NCBI GenBank assembly: GCA_030248065.1
Contig: JASAMV010000803.1
Coordinates: 1-64,000, forward strand
Reading direction: 5' to 3'
DNA: 64,000 nt
DNA from: Rhynchonema sp. JSB1_4
Taxonomy: Eukaryota > Nematoda > Chromadorea > Monhysterida > Xyalidae
Position numbers and translations under genes: made by a program. Shown piece by piece: positions 1-13,680 of this stretch (the first letter of the stretch is position 1; every line of letters starts with the position of its first letter). Under the pieces are notes generated by a model. It did no database searches, had not been told where the DNA came from, and saw only the letters and a program-made list of their open reading frames with translations.

Positions 1-33
1 ATACTGGAGAAGATTTCCGATAAGATCAACTGA

Positions 34-1134
<1,101 letters not shown>

Positions 1135-1252
1135 CATGAACAGCACTTCTGTCAATGGAAGATTCGGGAAGCATTTCTGCAGTCTGGAACAGATTCCTCC
1201 GTATTCACCGGTACGATCCCAGTTCTAGTTCTGACCTCGTCCTAATCAAATT

Positions 1253-3273
1253 CCCGTAGTTAAAGGGCACGGGACATAACCGAAGGAAGGGTAGCAGGAC
1301 ATATTGTTACATACCGTTGGAAGCAGAAACCATTCCGGGAGCCATTCACGCCCGCAAATTTACGCTCCTGGAGAGCGTGAAGGGGACTTTTCGTTCCAGA
1401 AAAAACTGAATTTTTGCACAAATTGGAAATGAGTTGATGGTCAAGTAACACGTGTATAGGATTACAACAGCTTCGGAATACCTTACCATCACAACTTCAG
1501 TCGCTTAAACCGTTTCTTCACACGGTGAGGGTGCGCAACGTTCCAAAAATCGGCCTTATTTTTCGATAACACAAGTTTGTCCCTAAATTTTGAGCTCACG
1601 CTTAGCGCTGCGGAAATAAGAATGCAATGTGGAAATAGAGCATCGTCGAAAGTGCCAGAAAATAAGGTTTTTAAATTTCTTAACTCATGGCTAGCTCCGT
1701 GACAGGCCTAAAAATCCATTAAATTGCCGCTAAATAAGGTGGTTACATTCGTTGCCAGAATTGTGACACATAAAGGCCACAGATTGTATCGGATTCGAAA
1801 CAAAAAATTGAGAGAAACGTCTGGTTTAACAACCTATCAAGGTCCAAAGACCCCAAGATCTACAGATCTCTCGGGGCAGCCATACTAATCTGAATATGAT
1901 ATTCAGCTATAAATGCTTATTGTTATAATAACAGCTATTGTAAATGTGACAGCACCAAACAATGTATCTCGGGAGTAGCTTTCGAATGATATATAACAAG
2001 CCCCAATAAATTCTTACGCTTAAGGGCTGAGGTTAAAAAATTGTTTTTTTTGACGATTCTGGAATGAACCGTCACGTCACCGTGTGCGACTTCGGAATTT
2101 TGACCGTTTCTTGTCCATAGCAAGAGATAATATGGGCATGTTATATCCGGACCAACAGCTACGCTAAAGCACATCCGTCTACACCAACAAAAATACCCAA
2201 AAACATTAACGACACACACCTAAACCCCAAACACAGACTCGCGCCCACGCCGCCACCAGCCCCCGGACCAGGGGCTAACAACCGACGCACACCTCGATGG
2301 ACGGTGCGCTTGCCTTTCTCCTTTTTTCCCCTCCCACACGCAAACGCAGCCGGTCCCCAATCCAACCCCCACCCCCCGGTCGGACGACACCACTATCTTA
2401 ATCGCCCGCATCCACACACCCAAAGACACCCCAGACACCCGAAACCACAGAAAAAAAAAGGAAGAGGGAGGCGGAGGGAGATCGCAGCTAGCCCACCCCG
2501 GCTAACCCCAATCTTACGCAAACAACCGCAACGACCAGCACACACAAGCCACAAAAGCCAAAGGGAACAAAAGGGGATATCGCACAGCGAGTAGAGAACA
2601 AATACAAAAAAACCACTTTCTTCCCTCTCCCAAACACGACCAACGTGGACACAACCGGAACATCGCACCCCACTACCAAAAAAAAACAAAACACGCCTCC
2701 CAAGCTCGCGTATCCACACTACACTCACATTTCCGTCAATGAATGCAACCATGCAGTTTAGTGGCAATTTTTAGGTCTTTTTCGGCCTGTCGCGCCGCTA
2801 TCTAAGCGTTTTCAAATTTAAAAACCTTATTTTCTGGTACTTTCGAAAATGCTCTATTTTTCTGTTGTATTTTCATTTCTGCAACACAAAGCGAGGCCTC
2901 AAAATTTAGAGACAAACTTGTGTTTTTGAAAAATGTGGCCGATTTTTGGAACATTTCGCACCCTCACCGAGTGAAGCAATGCTTTGAGCGACTGAAGTTC
3001 TCATGATAAGTTATCCAGAAGCCGTTGTAATCCTATGCACGTGTTACTTGACTTTCAACTCATTTGGGATTTCTGCACCGATCGTTTCAATTTGTGAAAA
3101 ACATTCACTTTTTTCTGGGACGAAAAGTCGTTCCACCAAGAGATAGCGAATCTCTAAGGAGCTTAACATTTGTGCGTGACATACTGTATGCTGTCACAGT
3201 GCTTTCCAACGATGTATAACACTGCGGTCTGCTGCCCTTCCTTCGGTTGTGTCCCGAGCCCTTTAACTACGGG
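1253..3273. mobile_element. 2-kb element with long diverged inverted repeats
   Basis: The ends are inverted copies of each other, starting CCCGTAGTTAAAGGGC and ending GCCCTTTAACTACGGG. Similarity extends inward for roughly 500 bp on each side (about 1253-1770 and 2770-3273), with shared blocks such as the GTGTTACTTGAC/GTCAAGTAACAC pair and the AAAACCTTATTTTCTGG/CCAGAAAATAAGG pair. The centre (about 2180-2730) is unusually rich in A and C on the plus strand. No transposase reading frame is present. I read it as a non-autonomous foldback-type DNA transposon. A TTAA tetranucleotide occurs at both ends inside the repeat, but the superfamily is not settled. Confidence 0.7.
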
Positions 3274-6200
3274 AACAAAGGATACAACGACGAACTCCAA
3301 AGAACCGAGAACTCGCATAGAACCGGGTGGTGAATAGGGAGGATTAAAATAAATTTTAAATGTCGCAAATATACCTTGCCGAGAATTTTCGGGAAATGCT
3401 CATCTGTTGTAATGAGTAATGGTATACATATATAGATAGATACGTATTTGAAAATTGTTTTTTAGCACGAATAAATCCGCTTGGAAAGCGTAAAACTGAC
3501 CGTGAGCATTCGTTTTTATGATGTGTCCGCCACGCGTCCGTCTGACACTGCCGATTGCAGTAGCGCGCAAAGTTGCAGCCAGTGCATGAACGTAGTTTAG
3601 CTGAAATGGAACAAAAACAATAAAATTTAGCACCACTAGTCAGCTTTCTATTATAATACGCTCGCTAAAATACGACAAATCATTAATTAAATGTATTCAC
3701 ACATGCAACAGCTTACTTTTTATCGGCGGTTTCATGCAATGCGAGCAGAACTTCTCGACTTTCATGTTTGCAACAATATGAACGAACGGCTGATCGAAAA
3801 TCAGACATTTTGCATTCGGCAGAGAATCGCCTTCAGAATTGGTTTCCGGCTCAGGCATTGTTTTAGCTTGGTTCGGAAAATCCAAACAGCGAGCTTACAT
3901 AATTTGAGGAAAAAATTGAAATGTTTCAGGAGCAAAGTGTACACCACAACTGCGCTTTGTTCGCAGTGAGCTTCGGCAATGTAATGGGGCTGCTCAGTGC
4001 ACTTCAACAAGGGGCGGGTTACACTCAACGCAGCTTGTCAGCTACAACAACAGCTATGGAAGATTGTGATGGCAAAAATGTACACTCCCCAGCAGCCCAC
4101 CACATGGCTGGCACATCCAAATGGCAATATCACACAGGAAACACACCATCAAATGCAAAATGCAACACCCAGTTTTTATATGTCCGTTGAATGGTCCATA
4201 TATGTATCTGGTGTCCTGTTTAAAACGGTAATCTGTGCTGTTCTTTTTAAAACCGCGCGTTCGTTTCCGGTATTTTAATTTGATTATTTGATTCGCTTGG
4301 ACGACAACAAACCTGCCGGATTCACGAAGCGCACGAAATTTGATCAGGTGGGTAGCATCATGTCACCAGACCGGCTCAAAATTCAAAGTGATCCCATCAC
4401 AAAAGGACCGATATCAACCTTGCCTTTCTAAAAAAAGGCAGAGAAAATTGATTCTGTCATATTCAGTCAACCATGCAACTTTTCAACCATTTGGTTATTG
4501 TGGGGACGCAGCGCAGTCGGTTATTTGGTTTACTTCCATTATTTATGTTACCATGGTGTGGTTACGTTTTTTGCGCATAATGTGGGTCAACACGTTGCAC
4601 GCATGATGTGTGCGCTGTATATACAAACGCAGTTGTTTGTCGTAATGGCATCCATGTTTATGTTTTAACTTTTTTGTATTATGAAGGATCAGCAAGTCTG
4701 AATTTTTGCTCTCTTTTATCTGGCCAATGACAAATATACACCACTTTGCCTTGCGAACACTTGCATTTGGAAATCGAAGTGCCCCGTACACTGAGAACAG
4801 TTCTTCTCCCAAATCTCTTCACAAAGCAACTGCGTGCTTTGTTGCGTCGCGTCGGCTTTTGACAAATTTGACCAACACTGTCATTCTATTGTTTCTCTGA
4901 CTTGCAATAATTCATTCAGGATTCATCACCCGACAAACATGATTGAGGGTTATTGAACCACGCAACTGATGGCTCAGAATTAGCCTTTAGTTTTTATCAA
5001 TTCAAAGTGATCTTTTCGACAGAAAGGCTGTATCAGCTTGCGAATGCGGACACTGCAGATCTGACCTACTGTACATACATGGTCCAGATATTTAAGAAGA
5101 AAGAAGTTTTTCAGTTTTTTATGCCGTGCATCGCACGTTGGTTGTTGCCAATTGAAAACACTCCACGTTTCTCTCAATGCATCCGAACGAAGTCATCATT
5201 TGCACGGATCGCATTGGTCGAAACTTTTGGTTCACGTACGACATCGATGAATTATGTAAGTGCAGTTTTACCGCCAGAGCTGATGCAAAACTTTTCAGGC
5301 TTCGAAGCGTTTTTGAGCGCTCCAATGCAAAGCGCGGGGTGTGTCGTTCATTCACCTTTTCCCCGACCTCTTTTATGAAAGAAAACGGTGGAAAATTCTG
5401 TCTGTAACACTGAAACGTCAATAATATTTTAACGTTTTTGTAGTGATGACAAGTGGCAGACGTTTTATTATCAATGTTTGGTTTGGTCTTGCCCTGGAAC
5501 GAAGACCGGTTACATCACAAAAACACCACCACCAAGCACGGTACAGCCTGGACTGAAGGCTACATAGCTTTCTGAATCAGAATCATTGAGAACTCATTTG
5601 TTCGCTTTTTGGGGGGCCTTTGAGCCTGGAGAACTTCTGAGTTTTAGAAGAAACTGCCTTGCTGAGGTTCAGGTGTTTCAACGGATTTAGAATTGGTTTG
5701 TGATTATATTTTGCCTTGACCACTGAGCCTGATCAAAAACCGAAACTGTTTCGAAAGCCAATGGCAGGCAATGAGTGTATTTATATTCCAGCACTAGGCT
5801 TTGAAATACATTTGCGGTTTCCCAGGTTGACTTGTGTGTTTCTGACACGAATTGCTTTGCCCGTACCCACGAACTGTTACCTCCATCATCCTACACAAGT
5901 ACAGCAGCATGTGGTTGGCTACCGGTGTGTTATGTGAACAAAAAACCGTTGTGTTGCCGGTTGTGTAAATATTGGAGAAAATTGCTTCGCAGTGCAGATA
6001 CAGTCACTATTTGATATAGTCATATTTACGGGACAGACAAGAAGTATGACTACAACGAATATATGATTATGGCGAATTGCTGTATGTGATATCAATTTTC
6101 GGGGCACCACGACATCAGTATTTTCAGTATCACTATAGCGAATATGACTATATCGAGTAGTGACTATAATATTCGCAAAACTCTCCCGTCATTTTAGCGA

Positions 6201-6663
6201 TACACTTCCGCGAAACGCTCGCAGGAAAGAATATCAGCATCCATTTTTAATGTTCACTGTCTGACAAACCAGAAATCGTTTCTTTGTGCTTGTTGACTTT
6301 CGATAAAAAATGGTCTCAAAAAAATATGCTTCAAACTTTGAAGCGATGTTACTTGATTTTGATTTGAAGATAAGTTTGCTCTCTGTGTGTTGCTGCAATA
6401 GGATTTCGTACAAAACATTCACAAACCTTGCCAACCACAAATAGTGTACGCACATTTTGACAAAGTGTGAATGTTCTGCTCCAATGGTGCTAAATGATCA
6501 TCCTTTGTGTCAATATGACCATTCGTCCATAAACACCCAAGCCACATAAATTCGATGTTTGTCTGTTTGCGGTGCGTTGCACTGAATACGCATTGGCTTA
6601 TTACTGTAATTCATTGTGCATTGTACAGTTGAGTAAATTGTGAAGTATAGTGTAACCATGAGT
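3274..6663. other. No gene recognised
   Basis: AT-rich sequence with short open frames on both strands, none with convincing codon structure, splice sites or similarity to a known family. Several phrases recur in 6010-6180 (variants of tatagtcatat and cgaatatga), which suggests an old degenerate repeat. Confidence 0.4.
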
Positions 6664-6813
6664 TCATGAGACGCCTGGTGCGGTTCCACGTGTTTGGAAA
6701 CATTTCGAAAGCAAAAGAAAGAGAAATTGACCATGCATAAATACGCCCAATTTCTTTTTCTATTGTTTTCGAAAAGTTTCGAAACACGTGGAACCGAAAC
6801 AGGCGTCTCATGA
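6664..6813. repeat. Hairpin with two 65-bp arms
   Basis: The arm 6664-6728 is the near-perfect reverse complement of 6749-6813, with about eight mismatches, separated by a 20-base loop. The outer end reads TCATGAGACGCCTG and its complement. Arms of equal length with so few differences suggest a small foldback element of recent origin. Confidence 0.85.
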
Positions 6814-7344
6814 GCTGATGGTTGGACTATACACAGTACAAGGCTGTGAATACAATCGGGATTAGATTATCCAGGAAACCGAACCGTAAACGTGCGCGTT
6901 TCACGGTTTGTTGGTGCTGGTAAGCTGCAGGTGAGCCCTCGTGCAAACAGCAGCAGCTTACTCTTGTTGTCATGTGTGCCCATGGATTTTTGTTCTCGAA
7001 CAGAGAGATAAGTTCTGCAATATACGACGTACATATTTCGTTGAGAATGGAGAGCGCTTTCGGTGATCATAAAAACGATCCAATTTCTATCTCGCACCAA
7101 TTTTGTTCAACGTGATCTCCAAACCAAATATGCGCGATTGCATTATGACGTGTTGCGCAAATGAGCCGTTAAGTTGTGTAACCGAATATTGGCTTTCCCT
7201 TTCATCGTGCCGTGTCTGCCGCGTGCACTGTTATCGTCCCCTCCCGTCCACGAGCTCGTCATATCGTAACGTTTTTATAGTGCCCGAAAGTACAACAGTA
7301 AACTCAGAATATTAGTGCACCACGGAATAACATTACCTGTATGT

Positions 7345-8210
7345 CTTCACAATGCATGCGAGCTGCGGGTCGGATTGGCCCCAACCCGCACTGTGAACTG
7401 CGAAGGCACAAAAATGCGGGTTGCGGGCTGCGGATTGCGGGTCAAACGGGCCCGCCACCCGCATTTTGTCAGTTTCACTAATCCTAATTTTTGCGGGTTG
7501 TAGTCCTCAGCGCATTCTCTTATGGCTGTTATTTTTTGGCGCATTGCCCACGGAGCAAAGGTAATCAACTTTTGATAGAATTCTACTAGCATCTTAGTAT
7601 GCCAAAATTCAAGTGTTTAGTGCTTGCGAAATCAACCAGAATGCAGTGTGCACTGTTTTTTAAACTATTGGGATTAATTTGCCCAAAAACTGAAGACAAC
7701 GACAATCTGTAATCGCATCGCTTGTCCAAACCATGAGTGTCACCACAAATATTGTACGCTTTTAACCATGGGTCTGAAAGGCTGCGATTAGATGAATGCT
7801 GAATGCGGAAATTTAATGCACAATGGTAAATTTCTGCATTCCGCGTTGATGTGCTCACGTTTGCGGAATGGTGCTTGCTTGTTCGTGCGACGATGACAAC
7901 TTCCAGCGTGCTGACCTCAAATGCTGCGTGTTAACGCAAACAGCAACTGAGCTGTTTGGCCAAAAACATAAATTTATTTGCAGAAAATCAAAATTCCGCA
8001 AAGGTGAGCAGATAAACGCGGATTGCGAAATGCAGAAATTTGCCATTCCGCATTTGCTCGCTCGTTGTTGCTTTGGTACAGAACTTCTGGCCCGCAACCC
8101 GCAGTTTGCACTGTGGAATGTATAGTGCGGGTTTTGTAATTCACGGCCCGCATTTCTGGACGCGCAACTCGCAAACCCGCAACTGCATGCATTGTGGGCA
8201 GCCAGGCAGC
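7345..8210. repeat. Nested foldback repeat rich in GCGGGTTGCGG
   Basis: The outer inverted repeat pairs the stretch near 7351-7450 (AATGCATGCGAGCTGCGGGT and several GCGGGT/GCGGATT units) with its complement at 8080-8205 (ACCCGCAACTGCATGCATTG). An inner inverted repeat pairs about 7828-7868 with 7997-8048 (AAATTTCTGCATTCCGC and its complement). The middle has no coding potential. It is probably a degenerate non-autonomous element. Confidence 0.6.
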
Positions 8211-11200
8211 CTTGTAAGCGTGGTACTGATATTCTGGACTTGACCATCTACATACGTACATACACGCGCACGCATATTTGCTTGCGTTTGGCACCATAAA
8301 TTTTTATGTGCTGTATCCTCCCAAACCGCTGCTTTCACCGAGAAGAAGAACGTGTTTGCGTCCTTCAATGTTTGTTGTTTGTTCGCGTTGATGTTGCATT
8401 TCATGCGCATGTATTCCATTTGGCTTCGTAAACCTACAGGATGCTTGACATAGTCTACGGCACGTATGGAACGTAATTTAGTTCCTGCTGAAATGCTAAG
8501 TTGGACTAATCGACCGATACATCAATGGTCATGACGACCCGTGTTCTCATGATCTCCAAGTGCTCACGACGACAGAATAATAAATGAATTCCCAGTTCTG
8601 CTACCAACAAATCTAATGAATATCATCCAATCCAATCCTCATTCCCAATCTCTGGTCACAATTATCCGTCAATGTCATTCATTTTGGCACATTCAATCCT
8701 CCCCTTCCCTCCCCGCCACACGCATGCGTAATCAATGTGTACATGCGTACACGCACACAGTGCCACGCCATACAAGGCCTTTGTGTTCGCTCGGTCTCAT
8801 GATGAGACGACAATGCCCATGGCTAATGGGACGAAAATAGCTTAGTTTTAACCCCATGGATGTATAGCGTTACCATGACCACCCAGTTCGCACACAGACA
8901 CGTGGCACCTAACCAATCATTTTGTTCACTCGCCAGAATTGGACCAAAAAGACCAAGTACTGCCATTGCTCATTGAATTTCTCTGCCATAAGCTCTCTAT
9001 TTCTAATTCCTGTCCCAGCCCAGTCTCCTGCAAATGTTGGTTGTAATGCATAATGCATGCGTGTTGTGCTCTATTCTCACCATAACATCACAGAGGCATG
9101 ATGCCTTGTCTAGGCTGTATGTGTGCCATTTCAGCTTCTAATATTCAGCATCCGTCACGGCAGAAGGCTTGTCCCATGCACAGTTGAACCATGCTGCCAC
9201 TAAAAGCACTGCAAGTACGTTGTCCGTCCCTATTTATCGTGGCTTTGCTTGCGAGCGGAAGCAATTTTTGACAGCTGGAGCTTGCTTACTACATTTTAGA
9301 TAGACGCGGATACAACGCTAAATTGCATTGACTATCTGATAAATGAAGTGAGTTTCATTATGCAAGGTTCCCGTGATGGTGGTGGCAAATTAGGTCCGAT
9401 TTTTGCCGTTGTGCGCTGCCACTATTGTTAGTATTTTACTGTTTTTGCCAGAAAGTGAGTGTTGTCCCCCTTTTTATCATCATTGTCTGTCGCCCGCTAG
9501 ACACATTTACGTACTGTACAAGACTCTAGTCTCGACAAGGGTATTTACATGTGCATAGTGCGCAGAAAAGTGTAGCAGATGCATGCTCTACTATATGTAT
9601 GTGCGCCACAACGTATTTTACCATCAATTTTTCTTTGCCCCGCCACTATCTACATACATGTGCAGCAGCGCACATACGTAAGCTGACGCTGGTGTTGCTG
9701 CTGCGTTTGCGCTGCGCACCGCAGACACCAGACTCTGTCCCGCTACTGAACGAACGAGTATGCGTATTTTATATTTTTCTGGAAAACCGCACATTTTTAT
9801 TTTTGAATGGACTTCCAACATTATGTGCTTCTCAGATCACAAACATGTTTTGCTAAAAAAACCATGTGCCCTTCTTCTTGCCTCGTTTGCTGTTATTTTT
9901 TGATACATCGTACGAAACGATCATAAAGGCGTTCTTTGTTGGTCAGGCTTGCGAGCCTGCGTGGGCTCCCTTTGGGCAAAGACAAATGTGTCTTTCTTTA
10001 TGCAACGTTTTCCCATGATTACTTTCTGATTTATATTCTGCATTTTTTGTTTGATATTCGTTAAAAACGCGGTTCTCTTTGCTTTTCTTTCGTGCTTCTT
10101 TTGGCGGTTGTGATGGTATCCCACAGCGCTGTTCGGGCCACAACACAAAGATCCTACAAAGTAATTTATGATCTGCTCAATCAGCACAGTTCGGTCCAAG
10201 TCCCATCGAGTCATCTTTAAAAGAAGTATACACATAGTACTTAATGCCGTTCATGTCCTTCTTGTGAAAGATCAGTATTCACGGTCAAGAGCACAATGAT
10301 CCATCAACCGCCTAAGATGTTTCAGAAACGAGCGGTGGTTGGGACCAGACCAGAGGATGTTCACGCTGGACCAGTCATCAAGTTGCCTTGTACTGTGCAC
10401 AGTCTTTGCGAAATTAACGATCGCCCATTCATAATTCGTTTCGTCATATTTTCATTTCTTCCCAACATCACCACCTGCTCGCATTCAGTTTCAATGTCAA
10501 GTGCTGGTGTACAGCGTGCGCATCAACCACATTTTACAAGCGTTTTGTCGTCTGGCCGCCTTTTGCCATTCAACAGTGCCCCAAAGAGAAAAGTTTTGGT
10601 ATTGTTGTCTAATATTATGCACAAACGACGTTATATATACGTTACACCCATGCTGCGTAATCACCCCCATACTCTGTCTGTTTTGGGGCGGTGCATTGTC
10701 CCGTTATAATAGGGTTGGTTGCAGCGGGGTTGCCTTTGACGTGTACTTTTGAGCGCCATCCATACATATTTTTCATATTATATAGCGATGCTGATATTTA
10801 TTTACCTTGGAAAATATTTTCCAAAAATCAACCGCGTGATATGCGTATATGTATTTTGAATCACGAGTGCGCTCACTGGCTGACTGACTGGTGAACATTA
10901 TTCAGATTTTTTGGATGTCGCCTAGGTAGTTGTTTGGTTACGTTGCACTGGGTTGCGTACAAGTGCAAACGTGTTGCACATCGCGTTTTTGCCGCTGCTT
11001 TGAACATTTTTTCTGACGCAGTACTGAAGTATTTTGTTTCGTCGGACTGTCCCTGGGCTCGAAAACAATGATCATAGATAAAAATCAATCGTAGCACTTT
11101 CAGACTCGATTACCAAGTTTTCTTTCATTTTCATTTCCATTCAACAAGTCTATCACCGCAGTGAAAAAATTATTTTTGCTTCACCACGATACTTTTTTGA

Positions 11201-13680
11201 GGCAATGAAATAACCTGTCACCTGACCCATTGCTCATTTCGAAATTTTCTATTTTAGTCAGGCGGGTTTTGATCACGACAGACGCAAAAGCAAACTGCGA
11301 TAAGCGCCGTGGTGGGTTAATTTTTCTTCCCTGCTAAACGTTGTTGCTGAACAAAAATAAAGGCATTTCTTTGTTGCTTCTGTATCGATTTCGCTCGCCC
11401 CCAGAGGGTTCCCCGATTTTGATATTATTGAGATCCGGATCCCGAGACACTCTGTCGCCGCGAAAAAAACTGCGATCGAGCCGTTTTCTTTATTATATCT
11501 GCTGAATTCGGCTTGCGATGCGAGCAAGTGCAATGGGAAGTGACAAATGAGCCACATTCCCATTCCCCAGCCAACGACCACAACAATGAGGGTATCATTA
11601 TTTTTGCGAACCAAAATTGACGATGGTCGCGTCTCACGCGAGATGCAAAGTGTTTTAGTGTGCCACTTAAAGCGAGCTGTCAAGTTCTGGCCGCAGCGGG
11701 AAGCCCGACGCACTCATCTATAGTGGGCGCCCGCCCCGCGCTCTCAATCTCAAACCACTCTATTTCCTCAACATTTTACTCGGACTCACGCGCGCGTTTG
11801 ATGGGGCACGATGACAAAAAAGTCAGACATTTCGCCACTACATAGCTCCGCTTTCCACAAGTATGCAATACAAGAAGAGAAGGTCTATTTTGGCCAACAC
11901 CCACTCTCTCTCTCTCTTGCTCCATAGTTTGGGCCGAAAAAGTCGATCTATCAACAGAAAGGCGGTTAACAGAGAGAGAGCCCAAAGACCTCAAAGTAAA
12001 TAGAATGTGCCGCTGTGTGTTTTGTGTTCTCAACTTGCGTTCATTGTTGGTGGTCCGTTTTTCGGTTACTGCTCTGTGCTCATTTGTGATCCACTACCAA
12101 GAGCTCGCTTAATTTGTGAAACAAACTCCAAGCTCATACTTTTGGAAATTGTTTTTGACGAGAGTGCTGAAGAAAGCCCCCAGAAGTGGTCATTATTCAT
12201 CAATTTTCAAATTGTGACGAACGACGCAAATCCCAACTGAACGAGCTAAAAAATTATTTAACAGCACCCATAACCTGAGTGCCGAGCCGACTAACGCCGC
12301 TTATGTCGATAATCAATCTTGATTGACCTTTTTTCTGCTTGGTAAGGTCCGTTTTCGCGGGCGCAGACAAGCGCGCAGAGACTGGGCTAAACGCAGGCGT
12401 TAAACTTGTTTTTCACGACGACGAGAGTAAAATGTGACAACGTCAATCCTCATTGCTGCGAAATGACATCAGTATTTCCAGCAGAGGCTGAGCTCATCGA
12501 AAATTTAATTTGAATAGCGCCCGAGTTTATGTACAACATCTACTGGGATGTCAGCGCGTTTTGTGACACGTTGGTTTGACATGGTGTGTTGGGTGCTGGG
12601 TCAACAAGCAGCTTGTTCTCATATACTTGTCAGGGTGAGGGAGACATCGTGCTGTTCAAAGCCACAAACACTCACTTTAACAGCAGCTTTGTAACTTTGT
12701 AACTACTTGTCTGTCGTGCCTACTAGCTAACAACCTTGGTCCACTTTTTTATAGCTTGTTTTACTGGTGTGTCAATCTTGCGGGAGCTCCTTGTTGGCTG
12801 GGACCGCGTGCAAAAAAACCACCCGTCCAGAACTGAAATTTACATTCAACCGAACATTATGTACATGGAATAGTCCATTGCAAAGTTGTCACCCCAGGTT
12901 CCGCTCTGTTTCCTGCACCCATGCGTTTAAGGTTGTTACATACCCTTTTCCTCTCTCGTTGTGGTTGCCTGAGCTTATAATACTGCGGTACTGCATCCAC
13001 GCCGCATGCAAGGGTGCTTGTTGGCTGTACACTGTAGTTGTGTGTTCATGTATATATTTTGAAGACTGTCCATACTTGTTGCTTCGAAACTCGCAGTTGC
13101 GTAATGACAACGTGTGTCTTGGCAATGGCACGCCTCTTGAACCACACAGACTGACAGGCAGCTTTCTACGAAAATGCCAAGTTGTCGTACAGTTGGTACG
13201 CAGATGTAGTGTATTTGGGCATGATGAAATGCAAACTAAGAGAAAATATTGAATTACCATAGTCATCCTCCGCGGGGCATGTCTAGTCACGTTGCCACCC
13301 ACGTCTCAGACCGTCATTTTGGTGTCGGCAAATTGGCCTCGCAGCCACAAAACAGCCTCATTTGACCTTATTCATTCGTTCGCACATACACAGGTGCCGA
13401 TTATGTCTTTTTTCGTTCCTGCACTTCGGTTCGCGAATTTTGCCATCCTGAAAAACTGCCACAATTTTTTCTGAAGAATTTTGCATTTCTTCTCTGTCGC
13501 CTATTATTTATTTTCTTTCACGGACGGCGGCGATAGAGCGGATTGCCACAAATTACAGGCCGTTTGCATCAACAATATTATTATCAATATCTGTATTTTC
13601 TCGTATTCCAGCCGGCCAGCCAATCTAACCACAAGTCATAATCCCCCAATCCCCAAACTGTCAGATCAGTGTGCGTGCGC
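8211..13680. other. Gene-poor stretch, nothing recognised
   Basis: No reading frame here has both plausible splice sites and recognisable composition. The stretch is T-rich with CATACATGTA-type simple motifs near 8250 and 9540-9670, and a CTCTCTCTCT run near 11909. The 5' untranslated exons and promoter of the TRIM-NHL gene are probably in the last few kilobases. An acceptor-like site (attccag) at about 13610 precedes the coding start. Confidence 0.4.

Noticed and set aside
2159..2767. Several overlapping open frames in the A/C-rich core of the 1.25-3.27 kb element
   Set aside because: Open because of base skew (few T on one strand); amino-acid content is low complexity and no transposase motif is present.
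10296..10709. Open frame of 137 codons
   Set aside because: No splice sites in phase, no recognisable domain, and typical of background frames in this gene-poor stretch.
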